Positions 33,418 through 45,329 are shown, counted from the stretch's first letter. The stretch is DNA of 64,000 nt from Microplitis mediator (GCF_029852145.1 NC_079979.1:2280501-2344500); one strand, 5' to 3'. A program made the numbers and translations. Notes: generated by a model from the letters alone, not told the origin.

Positions 33418-35569
33418 TGTAAGAAATAAGTAACGCAAGGTTTAAACCAAAGAAGTATTTATTATACAAGCTTAAACCCGACAATGTTCAACGAAAGTAA
33501 GTAGGTATATCTATATATATTCGACGATGTGACCGCTCAACCGTCCAGTACAATTGTAATCCCTCTGCCTCTGCCTTCTGAGACCCTCGGGTCCCTTGAC
33601 CTGTGGGGCCAACTGAGACATCACGTGATGGGGGTGGGTTTGACGTCACAGCTAGGCTGTCCAGCAGCCTACGTGTCCGGGGCAATATGGTCGCTTCTTA
33701 CAGTCGGCCTTCCTGATGGTCTTCCGCGTCCTCGCGGTTGAAGGGGTCGACTGCTATCACTCTTGATAGCCCTGCTTCTCGTCAGCACACCGGGTTGTCC
33801 TAAAATATCATAAATCAATCAAGTATTAGTAAGGTGATAATATTAGGTAGCATGCAATCACACAATAACCCAACTAATGCATCCCTACAGTCAAGCTTCA
33901 AGCTAATTAGACTCATTAGCTTTGCAAATTACTATTCTCATCATGCCCGATGACCATCACCCAAGTCTATTTTGGGTCGTCGTAATGACGTGTGAGTGGT
34001 TGTGTACATGCAAGTGTTTATGTTAATGTCTGTCTCTTTCTATCTCTTTCTTTTCCTTGCTCTTTAGATCGGGCGTACTCAAGCAGGTAATATCCATTTC
34101 TTAAATAAGAACCATTCCTGGATGCCCTTTGGTCGATTTGAATTCGACGTACCTGGTCGAGTGGGCTCACTAGGAGTCCTTGCTGACCCCCGAGCTCTAC
34201 CTCGACCAGCTTCCTGATTTCTCGGCTCTTCTCCACGTCCTGGAGCTTGAGAGGGTGCGTGCGCAGCAAGAGTGCTTGGAAACGGCCGGCGAGGCTTCTC
34301 GACCCACTTCCTAAGAGGAGGTCTCTCCGTCGGTCGTTCTCCGTAATCTTCGACTCTGCTCAGGTAAATGCGAAAATCTTCCAGTGTTTAAAGTTCAAAT
34401 CGGCTGATTGCTATTCTCAGAGCGTTGTCTTCAACCCCTTGAGCGATGCAGTCAGCTGCTCTATGGCCGGTTATCTCGCACGCATCGACTAACACGGCTT
34501 TGGCGAAGAAGAACTCCATCATGGACTCATCGCGCATCTTCTTACGCTGCATCATTGCTATCAGGCGGTCTGAATACTTGGTATGATCCGTGAATGCGTC
34601 TCGAAGTTTGATCTTCCACTGGTTCCACGTGATCGCAATTGTTGGTAATCCGCGGTACCATTCACCCGCTATACCCCTTAGATTATCTAAGGCGTAACAC
34701 GATGTCGTCGTATCTGACCACCCATAGATTTCCTGGAGTTCCTCAACCTTGTGGATCCGCGATTCGATGGACTGAATCTTTACTTTGGGGTCGAAAAGAG
34801 GAATCAGTTTCTTCCCCTGTAAACCTCGAGGGTGACCTGGAGCATTAGGAGATCCTTCTACGGAGAATGGTCTAGGTGACAAATTCTGAGACTGTGTCGA
34901 CGCCAGCATCGTTACCGCTGTAGTGAGTTGTTTTAGCATCTCCTGCCACTCTGGGTTGTACGAAGGTGAACGGCATCTACCGCTGTAAATCGACCGTCGC
35001 GTTGAGCTCTGAGATCTCGATCGTCTCATATACATTGTATCCCGAGACGACGATCGATCTCCTCTTGGGTGCACTGATCCTGCTCGTAGCAGTTGTGCGC
35101 CACTCCCCATAGCTTGTGGGAGCTTGGGACGCGATGCCGATCGACGTAGACGAGCTCTCGATTCGCGGTCGATAGCTTCTTGATTCATTGTTAATTATGC
35201 GTTCACTCACTCGATAATTAACTATTATATAACACTTCACTTTCACTTCACTAGCACGCGAATACTTTATCCCACTTCTGAACTGTGAGAAATAACTAAC
35301 GCAAGGTTTAAACCAAAGAAGTATTTATTATACAAGCTTAAACCCGACAATGTTCAACGAAAGTAAGTAGGTATATCTATATATATTCAACGATGTGACC
35401 GCTCAACCGTACAGTACAATTGTAATCCCTCTGCCTCTGCCTTCTGAGGCCCTCGGGTCCTTTGACCTGTGGGGGTAACTGAGACATCACGTGATGGGGG
35501 TGGGTTTGACGTCACAGCCAGGCTGCCCAGCAGCCTACGTGTCCGGGGCAATATGGTCGCTTCTTACAT
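33418..35569 (-). mobile_element. Gag-only non-autonomous LTR retrotransposon
   Basis: Two direct LTRs (33418-33702, 285 bp; 35284-35569, 286 bp) start TG and end CA, differ at roughly a dozen sites, and are flanked by TAAA on both sides (33414-33417; 35570-35573). Between them is a gag-like frame on the minus strand and no protease, RT or integrase. At 2.15 kb it must rely on another element. The 5' LTR is the right one; next to it on the minus strand is GTTCAGAAGTGGGAT, a candidate primer site. Composition is GC-richer than the surroundings. Confidence 0.8.
34388..35188 (-). CDS. Gag-like protein of the LTR element
   Basis: A single frame of 266 codons. The first 80 residues are rich in Arg and Ser (RSRSQSSTRRSIYSG). 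From about residue 100 comes a capsid-like region: FSVEGSPNAPGHP, LIPLFDPKVK, IHKVEELQEIYGWSD, CYALDNLRGIAGEWYRGL and MMEFFFAKAVLVDACE, the pattern of Gypsy retrotransposon gag (a WYRGL-type segment). It ends after ALRIAISRFEL without a zinc knuckle, so the C-terminus may be cut. It would form particles only; pol is absent. Confidence 0.65.
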   Translation of the reverse strand: MNQEAIDRESRARLRRSASRPKLPQAMGSGAQLLRAGSVHPRGDRSSSRDTMYMRRSRSQSSTRRSIYSGRCRSPSYNPEWQEMLKQLTTAVTMLASTQSQNLSPRPFSVEGSPNAPGHPRGLQGKKLIPLFDPKVKIQSIESRIHKVEELQEIYGWSDTTTSCYALDNLRGIAGEWYRGLPTIAITWNQWKIKLRDAFTDHTKYSDRLIAMMQRKKMRDESMMEFFFAKAVLVDACEITGHRAADCIAQGVEDNALRIAISRFEL

Positions 35570-35809
35570 AAATATATAGTTTAATATATTTTTCAATTCT
35601 GAAAATAAATAAACATATATAATACCTTATGTTTATCTATATTGGTATTTTTGACACTTTAAATATATATAAATCAATTTTGTCACTTGTATGAACTCAT
35701 ATATTTAGTTTACATTAATTCATGCATTATAAATTATGTATTAATCATGTATATTTAAACAGTCATACATTATTAGAATCAATCAGTTTTGTAATTTTTG
35801 AGCTTATTG
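35570..35809. other. AT-rich spacer
   Basis: Simple AT-rich DNA with many ATATAT words; nothing assigned. Confidence 0.4.
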
Positions 35810-36290
35810 GAAAAAAAAACACGTTCTAGAAATTCTGTTGATCACGATATTTCTCGAACAATTAATTTGATTTTGATTATTGAGGTGGCATTCAACGCTA
35901 ATAGTGCTTCAGAGCTCAATAAATTTTTTAATTAATCGATTAGTATACTAAAAGTTATAAAAAAAAACATTTCTCAAAAAATTTTATTTCTTGAACAACT
36001 TAAAACATACTCAGCCAATCAAGCTCAATTTTTCTCAGTGCCTAGGTATAGTTAAGTCGATTTGAATGCCACCTCAAAGATCTGAATCGGTGAATCCGTT
36101 CAAAAGTAATAGTATAAATACATACGTACGTACGGACATACATACATGCATATACTTGAACATCCTCTTACAAATTTTCAGGATAGCTTCCTAGGACCTT
36201 AAAACTCCGAAATCAGTTCAGAACTCGTTTTACGATAATTCGGCCTAAACCAATAACTTCCTTTTTTTTTTAAAATATCCAATTTTCGTT
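35810..36290 (-). repeat. Repeat T, reverse copy
   Basis: In reverse complement the order is the usual one: GGAAGTTATTGGTTT, CCTAGGAAGC, a TGTATGTATG/ACGT tract, then GCCACCTC-type segments. The very ends are decayed. Confidence 0.65.
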
Positions 36291-36569
36291 GCGGAAAATT
36301 AAAGAGATTTAACGTATTGAGTCCATGAAAACTTAGAATTTCCTTAATTACTCGATTCCCCCGCCTTCCCTTTCCCTTTATATTAATACATTTACCCATA
36401 AATCTATAGATATATGAAGAAAAAATATTGTTCAATAAATGGAAAATCATACATTCAAAAACGTAGTCCAGATGTTTATATAAATTGTTTGATACTCTAA
36501 ATGTATTTTTAGTATTTATGTTTAAAATACATGGGGTGACAGGTAGGTTTTGGAATTCGTATAAATCAA

Positions 36570-36695
36570 GGACAACTTCGTGACAATCAAGTTGTTAATT
36601 GAAAGAATGATAAGCTTTATCAAATTTTTTAATAGTTAGACATTCCCAGTTGATAGATTCCTTTGTGTTAATTCTTTGTTAATGAGCATAAAAAG
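36570..36695 (+). promoter_or_regulatory. Conserved cassette promoter of B5
   Basis: The shared block (CAAGGACAACTTCGTGACAA, AAGTTGTTAATTGAAAGAAT, CATTCCCAGTTGATAGATTC, CTTTGTGTTAATT) leads to CATAAAAAG at 36687-36695, about 90 bp upstream of the ATG. Group B5-B9 promoters have a TATAAAAAG-type box in place of TATAAATAG. Confidence 0.6.
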
Positions 36696-36780
36696 CTGAT
36701 GATGGCTTTATCGGCAATAATAGTTCTAATCGAGTTGTGTTTGGGTTCTCATATACTTGTTTTAATAGAAACGTGTCTCA

Positions 36781-37419
36781 ATGAAGTCATTTTTAGCCTT
36801 CCTATCCGTAAGTACTTGGAACTCAAACCATTATCACCATATATTTTTTGTTGAATAATACTAAATTGTACTTTAGTTCGTCACTTTATTGACGGCTCAG
36901 AGCTATGCGTGGAAAATCGTAAGAAATTCTACAACAGCTGCTCCAAATTATGGCTCTGGGGGATCTTCATCAAGTTCCAGCTCCGATGTGGTTTCGGATG
37001 AAAATTTTCCGTTATTATGGCAAATGGAATCAGTAAATGATGTTGACATAAATTATCTAAATAATAATATGGATGCAATGGCAAAGATGGCTGAGAAAAG
37101 TTTCTGGAAAATAAAACCGGCTAACGATAATATGGATTTGTATAAGAATCTGTTACCGAAAGTTGTTTTCTTGTCTACAGAACGTTGGTGGGATCCTTCA
37201 ATACCAAGGGAACGATATGCCTTAAGAAGCAATGGTGTCTATATGTTGCCAGACCAAACGATACGTCCTCCATCACCTGACAATGTAATGCAAGTATATA
37301 ATCCTAATAGTCTGAAGACTCCAATTTATGTTAAAGCAGATGCAAGCAAGCCATTGACTACTGACGTGAACAATGGAAAATTAAGACTAATATTTCACGT
37401 CATTCGTGTTAATGTTTAA
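36781..37419 (+). CDS. Predicted secreted cassette-family protein B5
   Basis: Exon 1 (36781-36807) encodes MKSFLAFLS with a GTAAGT donor. The acceptor is CTTTAG and exon 2 is 36877-37419, giving 189 residues. The leader continues FVTLLTAQSYA. After a Ser-rich linker (GSGGSSSSSSSDVVSD) comes the C-terminal domain of about 140 residues shared with B6, B7 and B9. Its shared landmarks are LLWQMESVNDVD, FWKIKP, LPKVVFL, PPSPDNVMQVYNPNS, TPIYVKAD and VNNGKLRLIFHVIRV. It has no Cys in the mature part and no domain I recognise; the alternating hydrophobic C-terminal half suggests beta strands. This is the longest clearly intact group B gene with a short intron. Secreted by prediction; function unknown. 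Confidence 0.75.
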
Positions 37420-37697
37420 AAGTATTCTAATAATTAATTAGTATTCTTTCGGTCGAAGTGATTGATTTCATTGGTTGTCGGATGAAATTAACCACGATTC
37501 GAAGTGTAACCAAAATAGTTAATAAATCTCATGCCATACAAACTTACCGATTTTTAACTGTCATTTTTGTATATTATAATCTTACTAACAACCGATTATT
37601 TGTATAAAAAAATCCTAAAATCTTCTGTTCAACACTTTCTACAAAAAAAAAGCTTACAAAAAATAACAAACACCTATTTTTGGCGCGAGATAATTAC

Positions 37698-38343
37698 CCT
37701 AATAGCATTCCTAAGGAAGTCTTACGTAAATCTATACCTCCATTTTCCAGCAAATCTGCATCATTAGTTAACCCTGAAATTCCAAAGAATTTCTGCTCCT
37801 CCGTAGACTAACTGTCTGAGTTGATACAGTTCGAATAGACATGCTTGAGATGCATTGGTCGAGACTTGCTGCAGAATTGCTAAAGATACCAGGACATGGC
37901 CACCCTCTTCGTTACTATGTGAGCCGTCCAAGCAACATTACTATAAAGAACTCACTGGCACCTACTTGATGTTTGACATAATTTTATCGAGTGCTAATAG
38001 TTTTAATGTATAGCTCAATAAATTTAAATAAGGGCCACTGGGTTTGCTGTAGAAACTGCGTTTGAGCTTAGAGTGACTCGGAGATACTGAAACTTGATAT
38101 CTTGAGCAATTCTGTAGCAAATTCGGTCTTACATTATAATAATGAACATATATTGCTCAAGAATAGCTGTAGGCTGTTTTTTTAGATTTCTGTAAATCTT
38201 CGAGGAGAATCTTAAGTAAGACTCGATGAAATCTTTGGCAAGTTTACTTATGAGATACATGTTCTTCAAGTTTTGCTTAAAGCTTCCGTAAGAAACTTGC
38301 TAACTAACATTCGTCAAGTGACCTGCTTTAAAAAATGCTACTG
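37698..38343. mobile_element. Element E, copy 2
   Basis: 646 bp, the same length as copy 1. Ends CCTAATAGCATTCC and, in reverse complement, CAGTAGCATTTTTT. The shared interior includes CTTGCTGCAGAATTGC, ATACCAGGACATGGCCACC and TCTTACG/TTCCGTAAGAAACTTGCT words. It lies between B5 and B6; a truncated copy lies between B6 and B7. Confidence 0.65.
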
Positions 38344-38439
38344 AAAAATAAAATAACTGTATAATTATTCAGAATCAATTCAAATATGCTTAAGCAACCA
38401 ATGTCGGGTAAGCCTTAGAATTAAAATAAGTCAAGGACA

Positions 38440-38559
38440 ATAGTTTGACAAAAAAGTCGTTAATGTAACGACTGATGAGCCTTATCAAAATCTTTTATGG
38501 TTGGGAATTCCCAGCCGACCAATTCCTTTGTGTTTATCTACTGTTAATTAGTATGAAAG
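38440..38559 (+). promoter_or_regulatory. Cassette promoter of pseudogene B6, TATA box damaged
   Basis: The block (AAGTCAAGGACAATAG, AAGTCGTTAATGTAACG, GGGAATTCCCAGCC, ATTCCTTTGTGTTT) is well kept, but the box reads TATGAAAGG (38552-38560) where B7 has TATAAAAAG. This fits loss of function together with the coding defects of B6. Confidence 0.55.
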
Positions 38560-38645
38560 GCTGATGATAACTTCATCAGTCGTTATAGTGTTGACTCAGT
38601 TATTTATGAGTTTTCATCAATCTGTTCCAATTAAACTCTGTCACA

Positions 38646-39317
38646 ATGCAGGTTTGCCTAGTCTTTTTATCTGTAACTAATTGTAACTAAAATAATTATC
38701 ATCATATATGTTTTGTTGAATCATGTTAAACTATTCTTCAGTTCATCATTTTTCTGACGGATGAGGGTCATTCGTGGAGAATTGTAAGAAAAAACCAAAC
38801 GGAAGCTTCAAGAAGCACTACGCCAACTTATGATTATAATCCAGTTCCAAATAATGATTCAAGGAGTCCAAATTCTGGCTCCGATATAAGTTCCGACAAA
38901 AATTTCCCTTTAGTATGGTAAATGAAAACAGTAGACACCGTTGACGTGAATCAAATGAAAAACAATTCTGAAATTTTCAATCAGGCATCTGATAGAAATA
39001 TTTGGAGATTGCAACCTGCTGATGACACTAATTTTAATAATCATCATTGTTTGCCGAAAGTAGTTTTATTGCGAATAGAACTTGAGATCGATGACTCGTA
39101 ACCAATAAATAGAACTATGCAAAATGGCAATCTCCATGTTAAGAGTTCATTCCGTGAGCTGAGTACTCCATCAATTAATAATGTAATGCATATTTATAAT
39201 CCCCATAGTTTGGAGGCTCCCATATATATTAAAATGGATCCAAGTATGCCAGTAACGTTTGATCTCAATAATGGAAAAGTAAAATCAGTATTTCACGTTT
39301 GTCGTGTTTATTTTTGA
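38646..39317 (+). pseudogene. Cassette-family pseudogene B6
   Basis: Exon 1 (38646-38672) encodes MQVCLVFLS, but the donor is GTAACT where the paralogues have GTAAGT. Exon 2 (38742-39317) keeps one frame for 191 codons, with TAA stops at 38919-38921 (the paralogue B5 has CAA here, in TGGCAAATG) and at 39099-39101. The translation otherwise follows the family: GHSWRIVRK, STTPTYDYNPVPN, FPLVW, LPKVVLL, PSINNVMHIYNPHSL, APIYIKMD, LNNGKVKSVFHVCRVYF. No frameshift has occurred, so loss looks recent, unless stop readthrough is used. Confidence 0.75.
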
Positions 39318-40904
39318 AATTTTACTAATGAGTATTTCCTCGATCGAATAGATCTAATATATTCTTTGTGTACAACATTATATAATATGTGTCAGACTTT
39401 TTACTAGGTAACCGCTTATATTCGTTAATTGATCAAACAATAATTTGTTCATATGATTTCAATTTCGATTAAATAAAGAAATATTTGATTTAATTGGTAC
39501 TAATTAAATAAATGAACAGTTAATTAATTTTTTTTCATCAGTAAGTAAAAAAAACACTGAATTATTTTTTTTCTCTGATATTCTCTGCTCCACCCGATTG
39601 ACCTGGAACCAGATTATTCACTCAATTTGTTTTTTCCTACCGTGTGGCTGTGGGCTGACTTGTGCTTTTGCGCTGCATCGTGCTGTGTACCTCTCATAAT
39701 GGTAGCTGACCGAGCACAGTGACATGGATAATCAACAGAGAAAACTCACGCCAGTGCAGTCAGCGATAGGCAAAGTCTCAATGGTCGTCGAAATTTTACA
39801 TTTCAGCGATCACTAGGCCTTTAATCCACGCCTAATGACAGTGATTCTGCTTGAGTCTGATGCATGGCTAAGTAGTTCTTATCCAAGTAGTTAACGTTTT
39901 TACCGACATTCATCGCATTGATCTTCATTCAGCAAAGCACATCAAAGTGATTTATCATAAGAACAAATTATTGGAATTATAGCGATTGCATGACGCCGAT
40001 TTCAGGAATCTTACGGTGTTTTAATTTTAGGCGTTCATTTCATTAAATATCGGAAACTACTAGAGACATCGAGTATCATTCTTGGTGGCACTTGTTATCT
40101 TAGATAGTATCTATAGTTATCTTTGTATACTATAATACAATGTTATGTTGAATAAAATTTTGAGGTAGAAGAAAAATTATTGTGATGCCAACAACTTCCA
40201 AACTAATGGTATTTTCGTAGAAAAATGGTATCTAAAATAATTTGCCTGTATTACGTATGCGATTATCCAGATATTTGAGCAATTGCTCGTTATACAACCA
40301 GTTGATCTACAAATTACTTCGAAAAATATTGTGGAAAATTAAGGAACCAGAGCTAATTATTGAGCATCATTTTATCATTTTTTTTTTTTTAAACATTTCC
40401 TAGACATTTGAGATTATAATGGCTGTATGGTCATAAAATGGATTTAATATATATTTTTAGACCTTCGTATTGCAACTTTAATCAATTAATATAACGTCTT
40501 TTCTACTATAACATAATTATAACAAAATATTGAGCACAAGCTTATTACTGGTATTACTCTAGAATAGATGATCAGATATAAGATCCTTTTTGCGTGTGAG
40601 TGCAGGACCAACACTCACTATGAGCCCATATCTTTGTGGGCCAAACACTGCGGACATCTCAGGAAATAAAGAGACTCTGACCAAAGAGGGTTTCCCTGAT
40701 CTGGTCAACAGGTTGCTCCAAATTAAAATGCTAAGATGCAACTTCTCCTCAAAATCCTAAAAAAAGGTCACGTCCATTTATAATCATTTAGATTTCGGAC
40801 TTGCGATTGCCACAAATTTGCCCTCATCTATTATTAAATGATTATCTAATCTTCGAGCTTTTTGACACCATGATTTTGAAAAAAATTCAAAGTGAGGCTT
40901 AGAC
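39318..40904. other. Intergenic DNA, unassigned
   Basis: About 1.6 kb. 39570-39900 is less AT-rich, with no frame of note. 40559-40741 holds a minus frame of 60 codons (SLVRVSLFPEMSAVFGPQRYG) without known match. No cassette exon or splice pair was found. The start of element E copy 3 may lie before 40905 in decayed form. Confidence 0.4.
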
Positions 40905-41346
40905 CACTCGTTGATAGGATCACGGAAGCACCTTTTCACGTGAGCCGCCGATTTAGCGTTACTATAGTGAACTCAGTGCTGCTCATTCAATGCTCGATAT
41001 AATTTTATCAGGTGGTAATAGTATTAATTTATCGCACTTTAAAATGTAACGAGGGCCACTGAGTTTGCTGCGGATAGTACGTTTGAGCTAAGAATAACTC
41101 GAAGATAGTGACACCGACATGCTGAGCAATTCTGATCTAACATTGTTCTATATTACGTATATTGCTTAAGAATTGCTACAGACTGTTTCTCTTAATTTCC
41201 ATAAGTCATCAAGAAGAATCTTAAGCAAGAATTGATGAAATATTTAGCACGGATACTTATGAAATACATCTTTTTCAAGTCCTGTTCGAATTTTCCGTCA
41301 AAAATTTGCTGACAGACATTCATCAAGTGACTTATTGAAAAAAATG
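40905..41346. mobile_element. Element E, copy 3 (left end missing or decayed)
   Basis: Matches the right two thirds of E copies 1 and 2 (GCAATTCTGATCTAACATTG, AGAATTGCTACAGACTG, AGTCATCAAGAAGAATCTTA, TCGAATTTTCCGTC). It ends AATGATGCTGGG near 41351. It precedes B7 as copy 2 precedes B6, so E appears to have been duplicated with the gene. Confidence 0.55.
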
Positions 41347-41449
41347 ATGCTGGGACATAAATTGATTCTATGAATATTTAAAATCAATTCAAATGTGGTT
41401 GAGCAACAAATGTCAGGTTGACTTTAGAAATTATATAATTCAAGGACAT

Positions 41450-41568
41450 CAGTGTGATAAAAAGTTGTAATGTAACGAATCATAAATCTTATCGAAGTCT
41501 TTAATCGTTTGAAATTTCCCAGTTTATTACTTCCTTTGTGTTTGTCTACTGTTAATGAGTATAAAAAG
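41450..41568 (+). promoter_or_regulatory. Conserved cassette promoter of B7
   Basis: TATAAAAAG at 41560-41568, 91 bp upstream of the ATG, preceded by the shared block (CAAGGACATCAGTGTGATAA, a TCTTATCGAAGTCTTTAATC stretch, CTTCCTTTGTGTTTG). TATA to ATG spacing is the same in B9. Confidence 0.65.
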
Positions 41569-41650
41569 CTGATGATTTCAACGGTAGTTATAGTATTGAT
41601 TAAGTCGTTTGTGAGTTCTTATTGATTAGTTTCAATAAGTGATTATCACA

Positions 41651-43035
41651 ATGCAGTCGTTCTTAGTCTTTATTTCTGTAAGTACTTGTAACTGAATTTA
41701 AACTAATTCCAGAAGCTAAGGAATATTGAAAACATTCTGAATTTTTAAGTGATTTTCAACATGCTATAACTCGGAGAAAAATGATCGTACAGTAAAAACA
41801 ATACACAGCGAATTGAAGCTTCAAGTGTCTAGTTTTTAAATGTAGACTTGCAAATTTTTATCATGGAAAGTTTCGAAGTAATCCTAATTAACCGATTTAA
41901 ATCATTTTTGTGGCAATCGAAAGAATTTGTTGGTTGTCAACTTTCCTGAAAATTTCAAATCATTTGATCAAGTAGACTCGAAGATAATTAAAAATTACGG
42001 GGAAAAAATAGTATATACACCTTGGGAAGTAAATTAAAAAGCCTCAGATACCTGGGACGTCTAGTTAAGAAATTTACATTTTTTACAATAACTGTTATAT
42101 AAATATTTTTGATAGGTCAACAAAAGTGATAAACCATATAAATATTATTGAGATATTTCTAAGAATTTAATAGCCTCGAAATTAAATTAGCGACAGTTAA
42201 CCCTCATTTGACTCATGAGTCGAGCAAGAACGTCCTTGAGGATAGCAGATTAAGTGGCATTAGAGAACCTAAAAAAACTTAAAGGTAAGATGATCGATTT
42301 GATTAAAGCTACAGTTTAATTTTTTTTATTATACTGTATGACCATTTATTTCCGAAAATCACTTAAAAATTTACACTTTATTTAATATCCATCAATTTTG
42401 GTGATTATTGTATTATTATCATGTCTTTTGTTAATTAAATCTGAACGATTCTTTAGTTCGTCATTTTATTAACGGATGAGGTTCATTCGTGGAGAATTTC
42501 AGGAAATAACACAAAAGAAACTCCAACAAGCACTACGCCAATTTGTAATTGTAATCAAGATTCAATCATTGATCCAAGAGCTCCAAATTATGATCCCTCA
42601 ATGACTCGTGTTGGATTTCTTCCAAAAGTATGGCAAATAGAAACAATTATGACAATCAAAGAAATAGACGCATTGACAAATAAAATTGATGAAAAGATAA
42701 CTGAATATTTGAGTGATTCAAGTCATTGGATATTACAACCTTTTGGTAAAAACATTAGTTCTCTCGATCTGCGTAATTTACCAAAAGTTGTTTTATTAAA
42801 ACCAAGCCTTCTGCGCGTTAACTTAAAAACATTTGGGACAAATTACTCCACTGTGGAAATTTTTTCATACCTCGAGAGGTCTCCTCCATCAATTGATAAT
42901 GTTTATCTAACTTTTAATTCCCATAGTTCAGAACCTGTGGTATATATTAAAGTAGATACAAATTGGCCGATTGCGCAAGATTTTCATAATGGAAGAAGAA
43001 GAATGATACTCAACGTTGTTCCTGTGTATTTTTAA
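41651..43035 (+). CDS. Predicted secreted cassette-family protein B7
   Basis: Exon 1 (41651-41677) encodes MQSFLVFIS with a GTAAGT donor. The 779-bp intron ends CTTTAG at 42456 and exon 2 is 42457-43035, giving 201 residues. The leader continues FVILLTDEVHS. The mature chain starts WRISGNNTKETPTSTTP, has two Cys (ICNCNQD), then the domain shared with B5 and B6: FLPKVWQIETIM, HWILQP, LPKVVLLKP, SPPSIDNVYLTFNSHS, EPVVYIKVD and ending ILNVVPVYF. B9 is its near-identical copy 18.7 kb downstream. An internal ATG at 42601 could be mistaken for the start, but the frame is open back to the acceptor and the leader matches the paralogues. AATAAA at about 43200. Function unknown. Confidence 0.75.
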
Positions 43036-43995
43036 ATTTCACGAGTCAGTAATTTTTTATGCTGAAGCGATCCATTATATTTATTGTAAGATCACACTAT
43101 CTATTCGATTTGAAATGTATCCGGATCTTAAAACAATCATTGCACAACAAATTACAAATTTCTTACCATTATTTCTGTATACCATAATACAAAGATATAA
43201 ATAAAATTTAACTAATAAAAATTTTCCTCTAAATCATAATATCATTAATCTTAAGATTTCTTACCTCTCTCTGAGTCTAACCATTAAACGGAACTAGGAT
43301 CTGCATCGAGACATTTATGTTACAATTCTTGAAGTTATTTTTTCGAAGTACAAATCGATTTCAAGGCTAGCTACTAGTTCAAAAAACTATTTGCCGCACA
43401 ATGTATAAAGATAAGTTGATATTTGAGCGGCAAATTCTAATTTCTTCGAGTTAAAAACAGAGAACTGGTTTTTTATCGAGGGATGCAGCCAAATCTCGCG
43501 CCACGTATGCACTGAACGATGTAAGAACGGGAGAATTAAAAAAAATCTATTGTTTCGAATTAAATTGACCTTAAATACATCATATAAGTAAATGGATCAC
43601 TTTCGATTGCAATTTGAATTAGATCATTTGGTCCAGTATTATATATGTTACACCCCATCACAACGTCTAATGCGCTAAATGTAAGTATTTTTCAAATTTC
43701 ATAATTTTATTATCCACATTCGTGCTATATAAGTTGCAGAAAGAGATAGAAATAGCCGCATACATACATTAAGAAAAGACAAAAAGCGTAGTAAACGTTC
43801 AAGATTCGAAAATAATTAATAATCAAGCGTGATTGAAATTTTTATTCACGATCATGTTCAATGAAATCAATGTGTCCAAGTAGAAATCAATGTAAGTGAT
43901 CAAAATGAGTATTTATATAAATTTTGACGCAACCCCGAGCATTGATATATATAGTATCCAAGAAAAATGTTAAAAACGGTGTTTTTCTAATTTTT
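43036..43995 (+). other. B7 3' flank
   Basis: Non-coding, matched throughout by 62482-63442 in the second copy with scattered substitutions. No gene in it. Confidence 0.6.
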
Positions 43996-44790
43996 AACTT
44001 CACGCTAAAAACATTGAAATCTTGAAAAATTCGGGAAGTTATCGATTTCGGTCCAATTTTCGAAAATCGAATTTCTATCGAATTTTGACGTTTTGAGGTT
44101 CTAGGAAACTATTCTGACTAATTTGTAGATGATGTCCGAGTGAATGAATGTATGCATGTACGTACGTGTGTAAACACCTGTTTTTTTTTAACGGATATAC
44201 CGATTTTGATCGTCGAGGTGTCATTCAATGCAGCTTGTTAACATCTAGAAGCTGCCAATAATTGAACTTGATCGGTAGAGTGCGTTTGGAGATATTCTAA
44301 AAATAAAATTTTTTCGAAAATGTTTATTTGGGTAACTTTTAATGTGATCGGTTGATTGATTCCAAAATCAAATCGGCTCTAAAACTTCATAAGCCGCGTC
44401 GAATGCGGTTCTTTCGTTCAAGAGAAACCGTTAACGAAACAATTAATAAAAAAAAAATTTTTTTCATTTTTTTTGAAATTTCTCAAAAACGACTAGATAA
44501 ATCAATTTCAAAATCGAATCAGTTCTAGAACTCAATAAAACGCGTCGATTGCCACCGCAGCTGTCTCAATCAGTCAATTTGTTTGAGAGATATTGTTGAA
44601 GAAAAGCTGGTAAAAAACGGTTTTTTTTCGAGAACAATGGCATCCAAAAATATTTTCGAGCTTAAAGAGCTCCGAAATGTATTCATAACAATTTTTTTAA
44701 CCTTGAAGAGCTCGACAACAGCGGAAAGTTATGAGACTGCCCCGCAGGGACAACCGATAGACCGATTTTTTTTTTTTTTTGGAACAAAGA
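43996..44790 (+). repeat. Repeat T downstream of B7
   Basis: Starts AACTTCACGCTAAAAACATT, has a TGTATGCATGTACGTACGTG tract and ends AGCGGAAAGTTATGAGACTG. The partner copy lies at 63443-64000, cut by the window end. Confidence 0.7.
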
Positions 44791-44883
44791 ATTTTTTTTC
44801 CTTGTAATGAGTCTTAATCCTGTACTTGCAGTAATTTTATACAGAGATTTTATTTTTTGTAGGGTTACCTTTATCAGTTTTAG

Positions 44884-45177
44884 TTACTCTTTAATTTGGT
44901 TGATGACGTAGTTTATGGCATGTTAATGTCAGATAGAAAAGTAGACATTCAACTCGGGTGGGATTGCTTACCGGAACTAAAGCTATGGATTCCGAACACA
45001 GGGATAAGAGTGTCCTACCGTCCTCTGAGCTGTATATTCTATTTCTCACAATATTTGCACCTAAAACTTAAAAAATTGCTATCCACTGGTCACAAGCATG
45101 ACGCCTGCGTAAATTTGTCTGATTCGTTCATTGCTATAAGAAATTCACGATTTCCTTTTAGACGAAGGCAGACTTGA
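44884..45177 (+). pseudogene. Possible cassette exon-2 fragment B8
   Basis: After a CAGTTTTAG acceptor-like end the frame reads LLFNLVDDVVYGMLMS, like the exon 2 starts of B4/B7 (VVILLVDDVHS). It stays open for 97 codons to 45177, including LKLWIPNTGIRVSYRP, which recalls the end of B2 (WIPDSGIIWQYGQRP). No exon 1 or promoter is found upstream, where repeat T ends at about 44790. It may be a dead exon or an exon of an unseen gene. Homology is short, so confidence is limited. Confidence 0.35.
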
Positions 45178-45329
45178 TTGCCTAGACCGAAAATAAGGGC
45201 TGACAGTACCCAAAATTTAAAACCGTTCTCCACACCCTGGCGTGAACTTTAATTTCGATGTTACCGAATATTTTCATTGCCGGTGATAGGAGGAGGAATC
45301 AATTCATTTTTATTTTGTACATACTTAGT

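Larger units (their letters stand above)
41347..44790 (+). repeat. Segmental duplication, first copy (pairs with 60027-64000)
   Basis: From the GCTGGGACATAAATTGATT point at 41350 the sequence aligns with 60030 onward through B7/B9, the 3' flank and repeat T to the end of the window. By eye the divergence is about 10% in the first part of the intron and near zero in the last 435 coding bases. Confidence 0.85.

Noticed and set aside
42601..43035. Single-exon 144-residue gene starting at 42601 (and the same at 62047)
   Set aside because: The frame is open upstream to a good acceptor and, with exon 1, gives a signal peptide matching the paralogues; the short version would lack secretion.
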